From NCBI GenBank assembly GCA_024636425.1, contig JAGXHB010000291.1:1-40944 (forward strand): 40,944 nucleotides of DNA, in the 5' to 3' direction. Source of the DNA: Roseobacter sp. GTDB taxonomy: Bacteria; Pseudomonadota; Alphaproteobacteria; Rhodobacterales; Rhodobacteraceae. This document shows positions 33,266-40,837 of the stretch, piece after piece. A program made the translations under genes and the position numbers. Within the stretch, counting starts at the first letter, position 1. Each line of letters opens with the position of its first letter. The notes beneath the pieces were generated by a model. It saw only the letters and a list, made by a program, of their open reading frames with translations. It searched no databases and had not been told where the DNA came from.

Positions 33266-33637
33266 ATGGATCAAGATTTGCAAACAGCCGCAAAGATCGA
33301 ACCGGCGTTGTGGGATATGGAAGAACGCTTCTGGACTGAAGGGGCCGACAGTGCCCGCCACATGACCGCCAAAAACGCAGTTTTCGTTTTTCCTTATCCA
33401 ACAGGCATTCTCAGCGGCACCAAAATCTTCCGCGAGGCGGATGTCGCCCAGCGCTGGCGCTCGATCCAGATGACCGAGACCTATTTCGCGGTCGAGGGCG
33501 ACATCGCCGTTCTGGCCTACCGCGTGTCCGCCGAGCGCGGCGACACGCCGATCTACGAGGCGCTTTGTACCTCAACCTATCTCAGGGACAACGACATCTG
33601 GCTGCGTCTTGCTCACCAACAGACCAGCGTTCGTTAA
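33266..33637 (+). CDS. SnoaL/NTF2-like (DUF4440-type) small protein
   Basis: The 123-aa protein has the single-domain NTF2-like pattern: IEPALWDMEERFWTEGADSA at the N-terminal helix, then FPYPTGILSGTKIFREADVA and RWRSIQMTETYFAVEGDIAV, ending LRDNDIWLRLAHQQTSV. Members often bind small hydrophobic molecules or act as small isomerases or dehydratases; no function can be assigned. It begins one base after the stop of the tail-anchored protein gene, so the two are co-translated. Confidence 0.75.
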   Translation: MDQDLQTAAKIEPALWDMEERFWTEGADSARHMTAKNAVFVFPYPTGILSGTKIFREADVAQRWRSIQMTETYFAVEGDIAVLAYRVSAERGDTPIYEALCTSTYLRDNDIWLRLAHQQTSVR

Positions 33638-33772
33638 GCGCGTCTTGACTTAAAAGCTGATGAAACTGCACGGCGGCTGCCCGCCCGCGATACGACAACT
33701 GTCCCTTTTGCACAAAGACCCAATCACCAACGCCTCGCAGCTTTGCTGCACCGGCAGGATCAGGACCCACAC
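33638..33772. other. Intergenic region before the arginine deiminase operon
   Basis: 135 bases without a gene. No clear FNR-type 5-4-5 palindrome is seen; CTTGAC near 33645 and CTGATG near 33656 have the wrong spacing. The arc genes may therefore depend on the promoter at about 32724 or on another regulator. Confidence 0.4.
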
Positions 33773-35221
33773 ATGCCCCCATCGCCCCCCGCGCAGACAG
33801 AACACCCCAGCCGCTTCCACTTTCCCTCGGCGTACACGATCCTTTTTGCGCTGATCGTCATCGTGGCCGCGCTGACCTGGATCATTCCGGCCGGGCTTTA
33901 CGAGCGTGCCGCCTCGGATGTGCTGGGCAAAGAAGTCCCCGTCGCGGGCACCTACGCGCCGACCGACGCCAACCCACAGGGCATCTTCGACATTGTCCTC
34001 GCCCCCATTGCAGGCTTCTACGACCCCTCGAGCTATACCGCCAATGCCATTGACGTCGCCCTTTTCGTGCTGATGATCGGTGGTTTCATCGGCGTGGTGA
34101 CCGCGACAGGTGCCATTGATGCAGGCATCAAGCGCGCGATGACCCGGCTTAAGGGCCGCGAGAAATGGATGATCCCGATCCTCATGGGGCTTTTCGCGCT
34201 TGGCGGCACGACCGAAGGCATGGCGGAGGAGACGCTGGCCTTTTATGTCCTGCTGACCCCGGTGATGATTGCCGCCGGATATGACGCGCTGACCGCCGTC
34301 GCCGTGATCTTGCTGGGCGCGGGCGTCGGCGTGCTGGGCTCCACCGTCAACGCCTTCTCTACTGTTATCGCTTCAAACGCGGCGGGCGTGCCGTTTACCG
34401 ACGGGCTGATGCTGCGGGTCGTGCTGCTGGCGCTGACCTTTGCCGCGACGGTCGCTTACGTCATGCGATATGCCGCGCGGGTCAAGGCAGACCCCTCGCG
34501 CAGCTTGGTCTATGACCGAAAGGCGTCCAACGAGGCGCATTTCGGCACCACAACCACCGAGACGACCGCCTTCACCGGACTGCACAAGATCGTGCTGCTG
34601 CTATTCGGCGCGACCTTCGCAGTAATGATCTGGGGCGTGTCGCTAGGCGGTTGGTGGATGGCCGAGATGAGCGGGCTGTTCCTGTTTGCGGGTGTCGGCA
34701 TCGGGTTGATCGGGCGTTTGGGTGAAAAGGGTCTGGTCGACGCTTTCGTCGGCGGCGCGCGCGACCTGCTGGGCGTGGCGCTGATCATTGGGCTGGCGCG
34801 GGGCATCGTGGTCATCATGGACGCGGGCCACATGACCGACACCATCCTGCACTGGGCCGAAGGCACCGTCGCGGGGCTCAACAGCGTTGTCTTTATCAAC
34901 GTGATGTACTGGATCGAAGTGGCGCTGTCGTTCTTCGTCCCCTCGACCTCGGGGCTCGCGGTGCTGTCGATGCCAATCCTCGCACCCGTCGCTGACTTCG
35001 CAGGTGTGGCGCGGCACCTCGTCGTGACCGCCTTCCAGTCAGCAGAGGGCGTCGTGAACCTGGTCACGCCTACGTCGGCGGTCGTTATGGGGGGCCTCGC
35101 CATCGCGCGCGTCCCCTATGAGCGCTGGTTGCGCTTCGTCTGGCCCGTCCTTCTGGGCCTTACCATCATCATCATGGCCACGCTGAGCGTCGGCGTTCTT
35201 TTGGGAGGAACCCCCACATGA
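33773..35221 (+). CDS. YfcC/ArcD-like amino acid antiporter
   Basis: The 482-aa membrane protein has about 12 helices and the features of the YfcC/C4-dicarboxylate-carrier-like family: LTWIIPAGLYERAASDVLGK after the first helix, MIGGFIGVVTATGAIDAGIK, ALGGTTEGMAEETLAFYVLL, GSTVNAFSTVIASNAAGVPF, SFFVPSTSGLAVLSMPILAP and EGVVNLVTPTSAVVMGGLAI. Some members serve as arginine-ornithine exchangers next to arc genes. Its stop overlaps arcA (ATGA), which strongly supports arginine import with ornithine export here. It is unrelated to Pseudomonas ArcD of the APC family. Start ATG 33773 is chosen because CAGGA lies 8 bases upstream; a TTG at 33743 is less likely. Confidence 0.88.
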   Translation: MPPSPPAQTEHPSRFHFPSAYTILFALIVIVAALTWIIPAGLYERAASDVLGKEVPVAGTYAPTDANPQGIFDIVLAPIAGFYDPSSYTANAIDVALFVLMIGGFIGVVTATGAIDAGIKRAMTRLKGREKWMIPILMGLFALGGTTEGMAEETLAFYVLLTPVMIAAGYDALTAVAVILLGAGVGVLGSTVNAFSTVIASNAAGVPFTDGLMLRVVLLALTFAATVAYVMRYAARVKADPSRSLVYDRKASNEAHFGTTTTETTAFTGLHKIVLLLFGATFAVMIWGVSLGGWWMAEMSGLFLFAGVGIGLIGRLGEKGLVDAFVGGARDLLGVALIIGLARGIVVIMDAGHMTDTILHWAEGTVAGLNSVVFINVMYWIEVALSFFVPSTSGLAVLSMPILAPVADFAGVARHLVVTAFQSAEGVVNLVTPTSAVVMGGLAIARVPYERWLRFVWPVLLGLTIIIMATLSVGVLLGGTPT

Positions 35222-36441
35222 CACTTACTTACGGCGTGCATTCAGAGACCGGCAAACTGCGCCGCGTTCTTGTCCATAAACCCGGTGCCGCGATGGCGCG
35301 GCTGACGCCCTCCAACTGCGCGGAGTTGCTCTTCGATGACGTGATCTGGGTGAAGCAAGCCCGGATCGAGCATATGACCTTCGTCGATGCCATGCGCAAC
35401 CGCGGGGTCGAGGTGGTGTTCCTGCGCCAGCTGCTGGCCGAGACAATGGCCGACCCAAAAGCTCGCCGCTGGCTGCTGGACGCGCGGGTCAACGACAACA
35501 CGGTCGGCATCGGTTTGGCCGAGGATCTGCTGGCGCATCTGATGGAAATCAGCGGCGATCTGCTCTCTACCATCCTGATCGGTGGCATGAGCAAGTCCGA
35601 ACTGCCTGTGACGGCGGGCGGCGTCATGGCGTCGATGCTGGAGCCGTCGGATTTCATCCTGCCGCCCTTGCCCAACCACATATTCACCCGCGACACGACC
35701 GCCTGGGTTTATGGCGGTGTGCTGCTGAACCCGATGCACTGGCCCGCGCGACGGCTTGAGACGTTGAACCTTGCCGCGATCTACCGCTTCCATCCTGACT
35801 TCAAGGATGCTGGGTTTGACACATGGTGGGGCGACCCGATGCAGGATCACGGCCCCGCCACGGTCGAAGGCGGCGACGTCATGCCCATCGGCAACGGGTG
35901 CGTGCTGATCGGCATGGGAGAGCGCACAACGCCGCAGGCCGTGGGCCAGATCGCACGGGGGCTGTTCGCGGGCGGCGGGGCAACCCGCGTCATCGCCTGT
36001 CAGTTTCCACGCAGCCGGGGGTCGATGCACCTTGATACTGTTTTCACGCTTTGCGACCGGGACCTTGCCACCGTTTTTACCGAGGTGACGGATGCCATCC
36101 GATGCACCAGCCTGCGCCCCGGAAACAATGGGTCAGTTGTTTCGGAAACGGAAACAATTCCGTTTCTCGATGTCGTAGCGGACGCGCTCGACCTCAAGAC
36201 CTTGCGTACCGTCCCCACAGGCGGCGACGCCTTTGAATCCGCGCGCGAGCAGTGGGACGACGCCAACAACCTGCTGTGCCTCGAGCCCGGTGTCGTCGTC
36301 GGCTACGAACGCAACGTCTTTTCCAACACCCTGCTGCGCAAGGCAGGGGTTGAGGTCATCACGATCCCCGGATCGGAACTTGGTCGTGGACGGGGCGGGT
36401 CGCATTGCATGACCTGCCCGCTGATCCGCGACGCCAACTAA
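35218..36441 (+). CDS. arcA: Arginine deiminase
   Basis: The 407-aa protein hydrolyses arginine to citrulline and ammonia. It shows VHSETGKLRRVLVHKPGAAM, the substrate-binding block LPNHIFTRDTTAWVYGGVLL, the catalytic His region SRGSMHLDTVFTLCDRD and the nucleophile Cys397 near the end (GRGRGGSHCMTCPLIRDAN). Length is typical (about 410). It is coupled to the antiporter gene, and arcB follows after 11 bases. This is the first step of the three-enzyme ADI pathway giving one ATP per arginine and raising pH. Confidence 0.96.
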   Translation: MTLTYGVHSETGKLRRVLVHKPGAAMARLTPSNCAELLFDDVIWVKQARIEHMTFVDAMRNRGVEVVFLRQLLAETMADPKARRWLLDARVNDNTVGIGLAEDLLAHLMEISGDLLSTILIGGMSKSELPVTAGGVMASMLEPSDFILPPLPNHIFTRDTTAWVYGGVLLNPMHWPARRLETLNLAAIYRFHPDFKDAGFDTWWGDPMQDHGPATVEGGDVMPIGNGCVLIGMGERTTPQAVGQIARGLFAGGGATRVIACQFPRSRGSMHLDTVFTLCDRDLATVFTEVTDAIRCTSLRPGNNGSVVSETETIPFLDVVADALDLKTLRTVPTGGDAFESAREQWDDANNLLCLEPGVVVGYERNVFSNTLLRKAGVEVITIPGSELGRGRGGSHCMTCPLIRDAN

Positions 36442-36452
36442 AGGAACACACC

Positions 36453-37454
36453 ATGCCCACAAACATGCACGGCCGCAGTTTTCTCAAACTGCTCGACCTG
36501 TCCCCAGACCAGATCCGCCATCTGCTCAAGCTTGCCGCGACCCTCAAGGAGGCCAAGCAGAGCGGCACCGAAAAACCGCTTCTGACCGGCAAGAACATCG
36601 CACTGATCTTCGAGAAGGACAGCACCCGCACGCGCAGCGGGTTCGAAGTGGCGGCCTATGATCAAGGCGCACATGTCACCTATCTTGGCCCGTCGGGCAG
36701 CCACATCGGCCACAAGGAATCGATGAAGGACACTGCCCGCGTGCTGGGCCGGTTCTTCGACGGGATCGAATATCGCGGTTTCGGTCAGAACGACGCCGAA
36801 GTGCTGGCCGAGTTCTCTGGCGTGCCTGTCTTCAACGGGCTGACTGACGACTTCCACCCGACGCAGGTGCTGGCGGATTTCCTGACGATGCACGAATACA
36901 CCCACAAGCACCTGTCGGACATATCGTTCTGCTTCATGGGGGATGTGGGCAACAACACTGCCGCATCGCTGATGGTAGGTGCGGCACTGATTGGTATGGA
37001 TATCAGGCTTTGCGGGCCGCAAAGCTGCTGGCCGGATGCGGATCTGGTCACCCGCTGTCGCACCATCGCGGAAATCTCGGGCGCGCGGATCACGCTGACA
37101 GAAAAGCACGCGGAAGGCGTCGAGGGGGCCGATTTCATCTACACCGACGTCTGGGTGTCGATGGGCGAGCCCGACTCCGTCTGGGAGGACCGCATCGCGC
37201 TGCTATCGCCCTATCGGGTCACCCAAAAGCTGATGGAGATGACAGGCAACCCGCACACCAAGTTCCTGCATTGCCTGCCCGCCTTCCACAACCGCGACAC
37301 CGAAGTGGGCGAGCAGACCTTTCAGAAGTTCGGCATCGACTGCATGGAGGTGACAGAGGAGGTGTTCGAATCCCCCGCGTCGGTTGTTTTCGATCAGGCA
37401 GAAAACCGGATGCACACGATCAAGGCGGTTCTTGTCGCCACGATGGGGCCATAA
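36453..37454 (+). CDS. arcB: Ornithine carbamoyltransferase (catabolic)
   Basis: The 333-aa protein has the carbamoyl-phosphate motif STRTR at 57-61 (EKDSTRTRSGFEVAAYD), LTDDFHPTQVLADFLTMHEY and the ornithine/catalytic block HCLPAF (TKFLHCLPAFHNRDTEVGEQ). It splits citrulline with phosphate to ornithine and carbamoyl phosphate. The start is ATG 36453 with AAGGAA upstream; longer readings run into arcA. The catabolic role rests on its place between arcA and arcC; sequence alone could also fit an anabolic ArgF. Confidence 0.95.
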   Translation: MPTNMHGRSFLKLLDLSPDQIRHLLKLAATLKEAKQSGTEKPLLTGKNIALIFEKDSTRTRSGFEVAAYDQGAHVTYLGPSGSHIGHKESMKDTARVLGRFFDGIEYRGFGQNDAEVLAEFSGVPVFNGLTDDFHPTQVLADFLTMHEYTHKHLSDISFCFMGDVGNNTAASLMVGAALIGMDIRLCGPQSCWPDADLVTRCRTIAEISGARITLTEKHAEGVEGADFIYTDVWVSMGEPDSVWEDRIALLSPYRVTQKLMEMTGNPHTKFLHCLPAFHNRDTEVGEQTFQKFGIDCMEVTEEVFESPASVVFDQAENRMHTIKAVLVATMGP

Positions 37455-37455
37455 G

Positions 37456-38472
37456 GTGCGCGTCGTTGTGGCCCTTGGCGGCAATGCGCTGCTGCAGCGG
37501 GGGGAGCCGATGACGGCGCAGGCGCAGCGCATGAATGTGCGGATCGCGGCCAAGGCCATCGCCGACCTTGCCCGCGATCACCAGATCGTGGTGGCGCATG
37601 GCAATGGCCCGCAGGTCGGGCTGCTGGCGTTGCAGGGCATGGCCTATGACCCGAAACAGCCATGGCCCCTTGATGTGCTTGGCGCAGAGACGGAAGGCAT
37701 GATCGGCTACCTGATTGAACAGGAGTTGATGAATGCCCTGCCAAAGGATGCGCATTGCACCACCCTGCTGAGCCGGGTGGAGGTCGATGCCAAGGACCCC
37801 GCCTTCGACAGTCCGACCAAACCCATCGGCCCGGTCTATTCCAAAGCCGAAGCCGATCAGGCCGTCACGGATCACGGCTGGTCGATGGTCGCGGAACAGA
37901 AAGGGCAGATGCGCCGGGTGGTGCCGTCGCCCCTGCCCCAGCGGATACTCGGGATCGACGCGATCCGCTTGCTGCTGGACGCGGAGCATTGCGTGATCTG
38001 CGCGGGCGGCGGCGGCATACCGGTGCGGCGCAATGCGGTGGGCGAAATGGAGGGCGTCGAGGCGGTGATCGACAAGGACCGCACGGCAGCGCTGCTGGCG
38101 CTTGAGCTTGGCGCGGATGCGCTGCTGCTGCTTACCGACGTCGTTGCCGTCTTTCGCGACTGGGGCACTGACGCGCAGCTTGCCATCGGAAGGACGACGC
38201 CTGCGGAACTTCTGGCGCTGGACCTCGCTGCGGGGTCGATGGGCCCGAAGGTCGAAGCCGCTGCAACCTTTGTCAAAGCCAGCGGCAAGATCGCGGGTAT
38301 TGGTCAGCTGTCGGACGCGCGTGCCATTCTTGAGGGCCTTGCGGGTACATCTATCCTGCCCGAACCCGCCAATCTGCGCACAGGGGCAGCGCCCCACATG
38401 AAAACCTCCGGCTTTACCGGCGCGGACCAGTCTACATCAGTATGGATGGACGACGGCGGTACGATAGCTTGA
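37456..38472 (+). CDS. arcC: Carbamate kinase
   Basis: From GTG 37456, one base after the arcB stop with GGGG 7 bases before, the product is 338 aa. It begins VRVVVALGGNALLQRGEP, with the amino-acid-kinase blocks IVVAHGNGPQVGLLALQ, VICAGGGGIPVRRNAVGEME, AVIDKDRTAALLALELGADA and DLAAGSMGPKVEAAATFVKA. It makes ATP from carbamoyl phosphate and ADP. The family is usually about 310 aa; here about 28 extra residues follow the domain (TGAAPHMKTSGFTGADQST and on), possibly coding read into what was non-coding sequence. It ends the arc operon. Confidence 0.94.
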   Translation: MRVVVALGGNALLQRGEPMTAQAQRMNVRIAAKAIADLARDHQIVVAHGNGPQVGLLALQGMAYDPKQPWPLDVLGAETEGMIGYLIEQELMNALPKDAHCTTLLSRVEVDAKDPAFDSPTKPIGPVYSKAEADQAVTDHGWSMVAEQKGQMRRVVPSPLPQRILGIDAIRLLLDAEHCVICAGGGGIPVRRNAVGEMEGVEAVIDKDRTAALLALELGADALLLLTDVVAVFRDWGTDAQLAIGRTTPAELLALDLAAGSMGPKVEAAATFVKASGKIAGIGQLSDARAILEGLAGTSILPEPANLRTGAAPHMKTSGFTGADQSTSVWMDDGGTIA

Positions 38473-38607
38473 TCCGTTCTCCGATCCTCGGTGAACACAC
38501 GCCCGCATGTTGATCGGCCGCGTAAATCAGAGCGAACATTCCCCCGAGCTGCCGTTCGAACCAAGCATCAAAGCTGATCATACGTCAGCGAGTGTCCAAG
38601 TTAAGGT
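38473..38607. other. Convergent gap between arcC and the Crp/Fnr gene
   Basis: 135 bases. CTGAT-CATAC-GTCAG at about 38574-38588 looks like the CRP/FNR half-sites seen elsewhere in the window, but its spacer is 5, not 4. No T-tailed hairpin is visible, though both flanking genes end here. Confidence 0.4.
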
Positions 38608-39324
38608 TCAAACCAACAGCGGGCCGCCTTGGTCAAGGTAGCTTGGATCGAAATCCGCAAAGTCGGTGAGGCCGTCGTAGTCGATGAACTTTACGCGGCC
38701 ATCGTGGAACGTCAAAAGATCTGCCTCGCGCAGGTGTCGAAGAACGCGGTTCACGTGAACCGCGCTTAGCCCCAGCGCATCTGCCATCAGGTATTGTGTC
38801 AGCGGACAGTCAAACCCCTCCTTGCTGCCCTGCCCGATAAGCGTCAGCCGCGCCCCAAGCTCTAGCAGGAAATGGGCCAGACGCTCGGCCGCATTACGCC
38901 GCCCGATCCCAACTAGATGTTCGACCACCATCGCCTCGTCCCGGGACACGGCCCAGAAAATCGCAAGCGCCAGACGGGGCGTGTTGGCGAAGGCTTCAAG
39001 CAGATCGGACTTGAGGATCTCAGTCACCTCGATCTGGGTGACAGGTTCGATGGTGTGATCCGAGATGTGCAACAAAACGCTCCGCAGCCCCAGAAAATCG
39101 CCGGGCACCTGGAAATCGACGATCTGCCTTTGTCCGTTGGCAAGATCCTTGTAGGAACAGGCCCAGCCGGACATGAGAATATAGGCGGCTTGATCGGACT
39201 GGCCCTGTTGGACCAAATCGCGCCCTGCCACAAAGGTACGACGGCGTTTGCGAAGACCTTCGAGAACGGCAAGCTCGGCCCCGGACAGGGCGACGAAGGC
39301 ACCCAGCTTGCGGACCAGTGGCAT
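38608..39324 (-). CDS. Crp/Fnr-family regulator without Fe-S cysteines
   Basis: The 238-aa protein has a cNMP-binding-like beta-roll (about 20-140; FVAGRDLVQQGQSDQAAYIL, then VDFQVPGDFLGLRSVLLHI) and a dimer helix. A Crp-type winged helix follows (about 165-225; QYLMADALGLSAVHVNRVLR, then HLREADLLTFHDGRVKF). The Cys cluster with which FNR senses oxygen is absent (only two scattered Cys), and the cAMP-contact residues are not obvious. So the signal is unknown; redox, NO or partner control is possible. The recognition helix lacks the E--SR of FNR. It has a palindromic CRP/FNR-type box 68 bases upstream, suggesting self-control. AGGAG is 17 bases before the ATG, unusually far. Confidence 0.9.
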   Translation of the reverse strand: MPLVRKLGAFVALSGAELAVLEGLRKRRRTFVAGRDLVQQGQSDQAAYILMSGWACSYKDLANGQRQIVDFQVPGDFLGLRSVLLHISDHTIEPVTQIEVTEILKSDLLEAFANTPRLALAIFWAVSRDEAMVVEHLVGIGRRNAAERLAHFLLELGARLTLIGQGSKEGFDCPLTQYLMADALGLSAVHVNRVLRHLREADLLTFHDGRVKFIDYDGLTDFADFDPSYLDQGGPLLV

Positions 39325-39391
39325 TGTGTCGATGATAAGGCTCCTTTTTTATGCACTGCGTGTTCTTGTCTTGGCAAATGCGCACCACCGG

Positions 39392-39405
39392 CTGATCTGG
39401 ATCAG
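39392..39405. promoter_or_regulatory. Symmetric CRP/FNR-type box between regulator and small gene
   Basis: CTGAT-CTGG-ATCAG is a perfect inverted repeat with 5-4-5 spacing, close to the FNR consensus (TTGAT-N4-ATCAA) but symmetric with C/G outer bases. It lies 68 bases before the regulator ATG (minus) and 89 bases before GTG 39494 (plus), so both may be controlled from it. Confidence 0.7.
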
Positions 39406-39493
39406 TCCGCCGTTGCGCATTGTTTGAAAAGCTGTCGGAACCGCAGCCCGGATATCCCGCGCCTTGCGGAATTTATTGAAAGGCCGATTTAAC

Positions 39494-39739
39494 GTGTCCG
39501 ATCATAGCACACATTCCGGAATGGCTGCACTGTCCATTTGCGAAGCCCTCATGCTCGCACTGAACGATGCCAACATCTTGCCGGAACAGGAAATAATGGG
39601 TGTCCTCAAGGACGCCGCCGAAGCGCATCGAAACGTCGCGGAAACAGACGCTGATTTCGAGGACCATCAGGCCGCCGCCATTCTGATCAGAAAGATCATC
39701 ACCGGGGGTAATTCGGTCCGTCGGGGTACGGTGTCGTGA
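39494..39739 (+). CDS. Unknown 81-aa acidic helical protein
   Basis: From GTG 39494 (AGG about 10 bases before) the product reads VSDHSTHSGMAALSICEALM, then LALNDANILPEQEIMGVLKD and AAEAHRNVAETDADFEDHQA, ending with a basic tail (KIITGGNSVRRGTVS). It is all-helical by appearance, without Cys cluster or membrane segment. The family is unknown to me. It is divergent from the Crp/Fnr gene with the palindromic box between them, and is the last intact gene before the recombinase scar. Confidence 0.65.
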   Translation: MSDHSTHSGMAALSICEALMLALNDANILPEQEIMGVLKDAAEAHRNVAETDADFEDHQAAAILIRKIITGGNSVRRGTVS

Positions 39740-39760
39740 CGGTGGGATCATGAATTATTC

Positions 39761-39883
39761 GTGGTCCATAACCTGAGTGCAGTCCAGCTGCTCTTGGGTC
39801 ACCCGAAGATGGACAGCACTGTCAGATACCTCTGCGTCGCGCTTGAGGATGCTCTTGCAATCGCAGAGGCCATCGAAATTTGA
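39761..39883 (+). pseudogene. Tyrosine recombinase, C-terminal remnant
   Basis: The frame reads NLSAVQLLLGHPKMDSTVRY, then LCVALEDALAIAEAIEI and TGA at 39881. This is the end of an integrase: the LLGH box with the active-site His, then the catalytic Tyr (VRY). Only about 40 codons remain, and everything before the LLGH box is missing. It belongs to a different integrase from the next fragment, which has its own Tyr box. Confidence 0.75.
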
Positions 39884-40416
39884 GAAATAGGGCCGGCTTC
39901 ATGGGGCGTCTGTTGATCGCGGCGACGGAAACCGGTCTGCGACCAGCTGATCTTGTAAGGCTATCGCGCCTCAATATTGAAACCTTGCCTTCTGGCAACC
40001 GACGGCTGCGTATCCCGACCGAAAAACGCGGACAGTTTGCTCATATCCCTATTACGGTAGAAATGGGGAAGTTGATTGACGAAACCCCGACCGGACAGGA
40101 GCTGATCTTGACGAAGGCCGATGGCCAACCATGGACTCATAGGTACGCGTCTCAACGTCTTAGCGCTTGGAAAAACGAAGCCGGTCTTACGAAAGAAGCA
40201 CTTGGCTATAGCCTTCCTCTGCATGATTGCAGAGGAACTGCGGTAACTAGGTTACTAGAGGCCGGAGCTGATGCGTTCCAACTTGCCACCGTTTTCGGAT
40301 GGGATGCGCGGTACGCTCATGAAATGGTCAGGGCCTATGCAGTGGTCGGAAGTGACAAAACCGACAAAATCCTGGAGCTCTGGACACAGGTCGAAAAGAA
40401 CGCCCGCAGAACATAA
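39880..40416 (+). pseudogene. Tyrosine recombinase catalytic domain, 5'-truncated
   Basis: 178 codons are open from a TTG at 39880. The catalytic domain is present: Arg in ATETGLRPADLVRLSR, the H-x-x-R box LPLHDCRGTAVTRLLEAGAD, the following FGWDARYAHEMVRAYAVVG with the Tyr, ending ELWTQVEKNARRT. The N-terminal arm/core-binding half (roughly 150-200 residues) is absent; the frame instead abuts the other recombinase remnant. It is thus probably inactive. It lies 80 bases from a tRNA 3' end, the usual place for an integrase next to its attachment site. Confidence 0.8.
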
Positions 40417-40417
40417 T

Positions 40418-40450
40418 TGTAAAATGCCCTGTAAAATGCCCTGTAAAATG
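40418..40450 (+). repeat. Tandem 12-bp direct repeats after the integrase gene
   Basis: TGTAAAATGCCC occurs at 40418-40429 and 40430-40441, followed by a partial third copy (TGTAAAATG, 40442-40450). It begins one base after the integrase stop. Short direct repeats between an integrase gene and its attachment site often bind the integrase arm domain; that role is inference. Confidence 0.8.
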
Positions 40451-40499
40451 GATGGCTGTCTAGCGCCTAAAATTCCTTAAGCCTTTGAAAATAAATGGA

Positions 40500-40555
40500 G
40501 GCGAGTAGGAGAAGCGAACTCCTGTACACGGATTTTAAATCCATGTGGATCTATT
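40500..40555 (-). other. tRNA 3' end (anticodon-arm to CCA), probable att-site scar
   Basis: Read on the minus strand there is an anticodon arm ATGGA-TTTAAAA-TCCGT (anticodon TAA, Leu-type) and a short variable stretch. A perfect 5-bp T-arm AGGAG-TTCGCTT-CTCCT follows, then ACTCGCC for the acceptor and T-CCA. The matching 5' acceptor (GGCGAGT) and a D-arm are not found upstream, and the long variable arm of real tRNA-Leu is missing. So this is a partial tRNA, most likely the duplicated 3' end left by integration of an element in a tRNA gene, not a working tRNA. Confidence 0.55.
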
Positions 40556-40837
40556 CATAACAACTACTTACCAGTACGTGTCATGGTTATGTGTCTAAGT
40601 TTTTGACTAGTTATTTCATCACATTTTTAAGTTTAATAACTTAAGAACTTAAACTGCTTTATAAAAAACATAGACGATCACCGAGTGGAACCGTCGACGG
40701 TGTTCGCTTTGCTTCCCTCGACTGCCCAGAACGCAATACTATTGACGGTTACTTGGTTCATGCCGAGCAACCGATCATCGAATGCGGACGGGCTCCTACC
40801 AGATCGAGATATGCCCAAAAGTTGGTGACGGCCGTCA
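40556..40837. other. AT-rich non-coding region
   Basis: About 280 bases with no supported gene; the first half is strongly AT-rich (40600-40670). From about 40800 the sequence (minus-strand CACCAACTTTTGGGCATATC) looks like the non-coding end of the IS256-type element whose gene follows. Confidence 0.4.

Noticed and set aside
38574..38588. A sixth FNR-type box after arcC
   Set aside because: The half-sites are right, but the spacer is 5 bases and the place is between convergent gene ends.
40500..40590. A complete functional tRNA gene
   Set aside because: The anticodon arm, T-arm and 3' acceptor are visible, but no matching 5' acceptor strand or D-arm is found and the variable arm is too short for tRNA-Leu.
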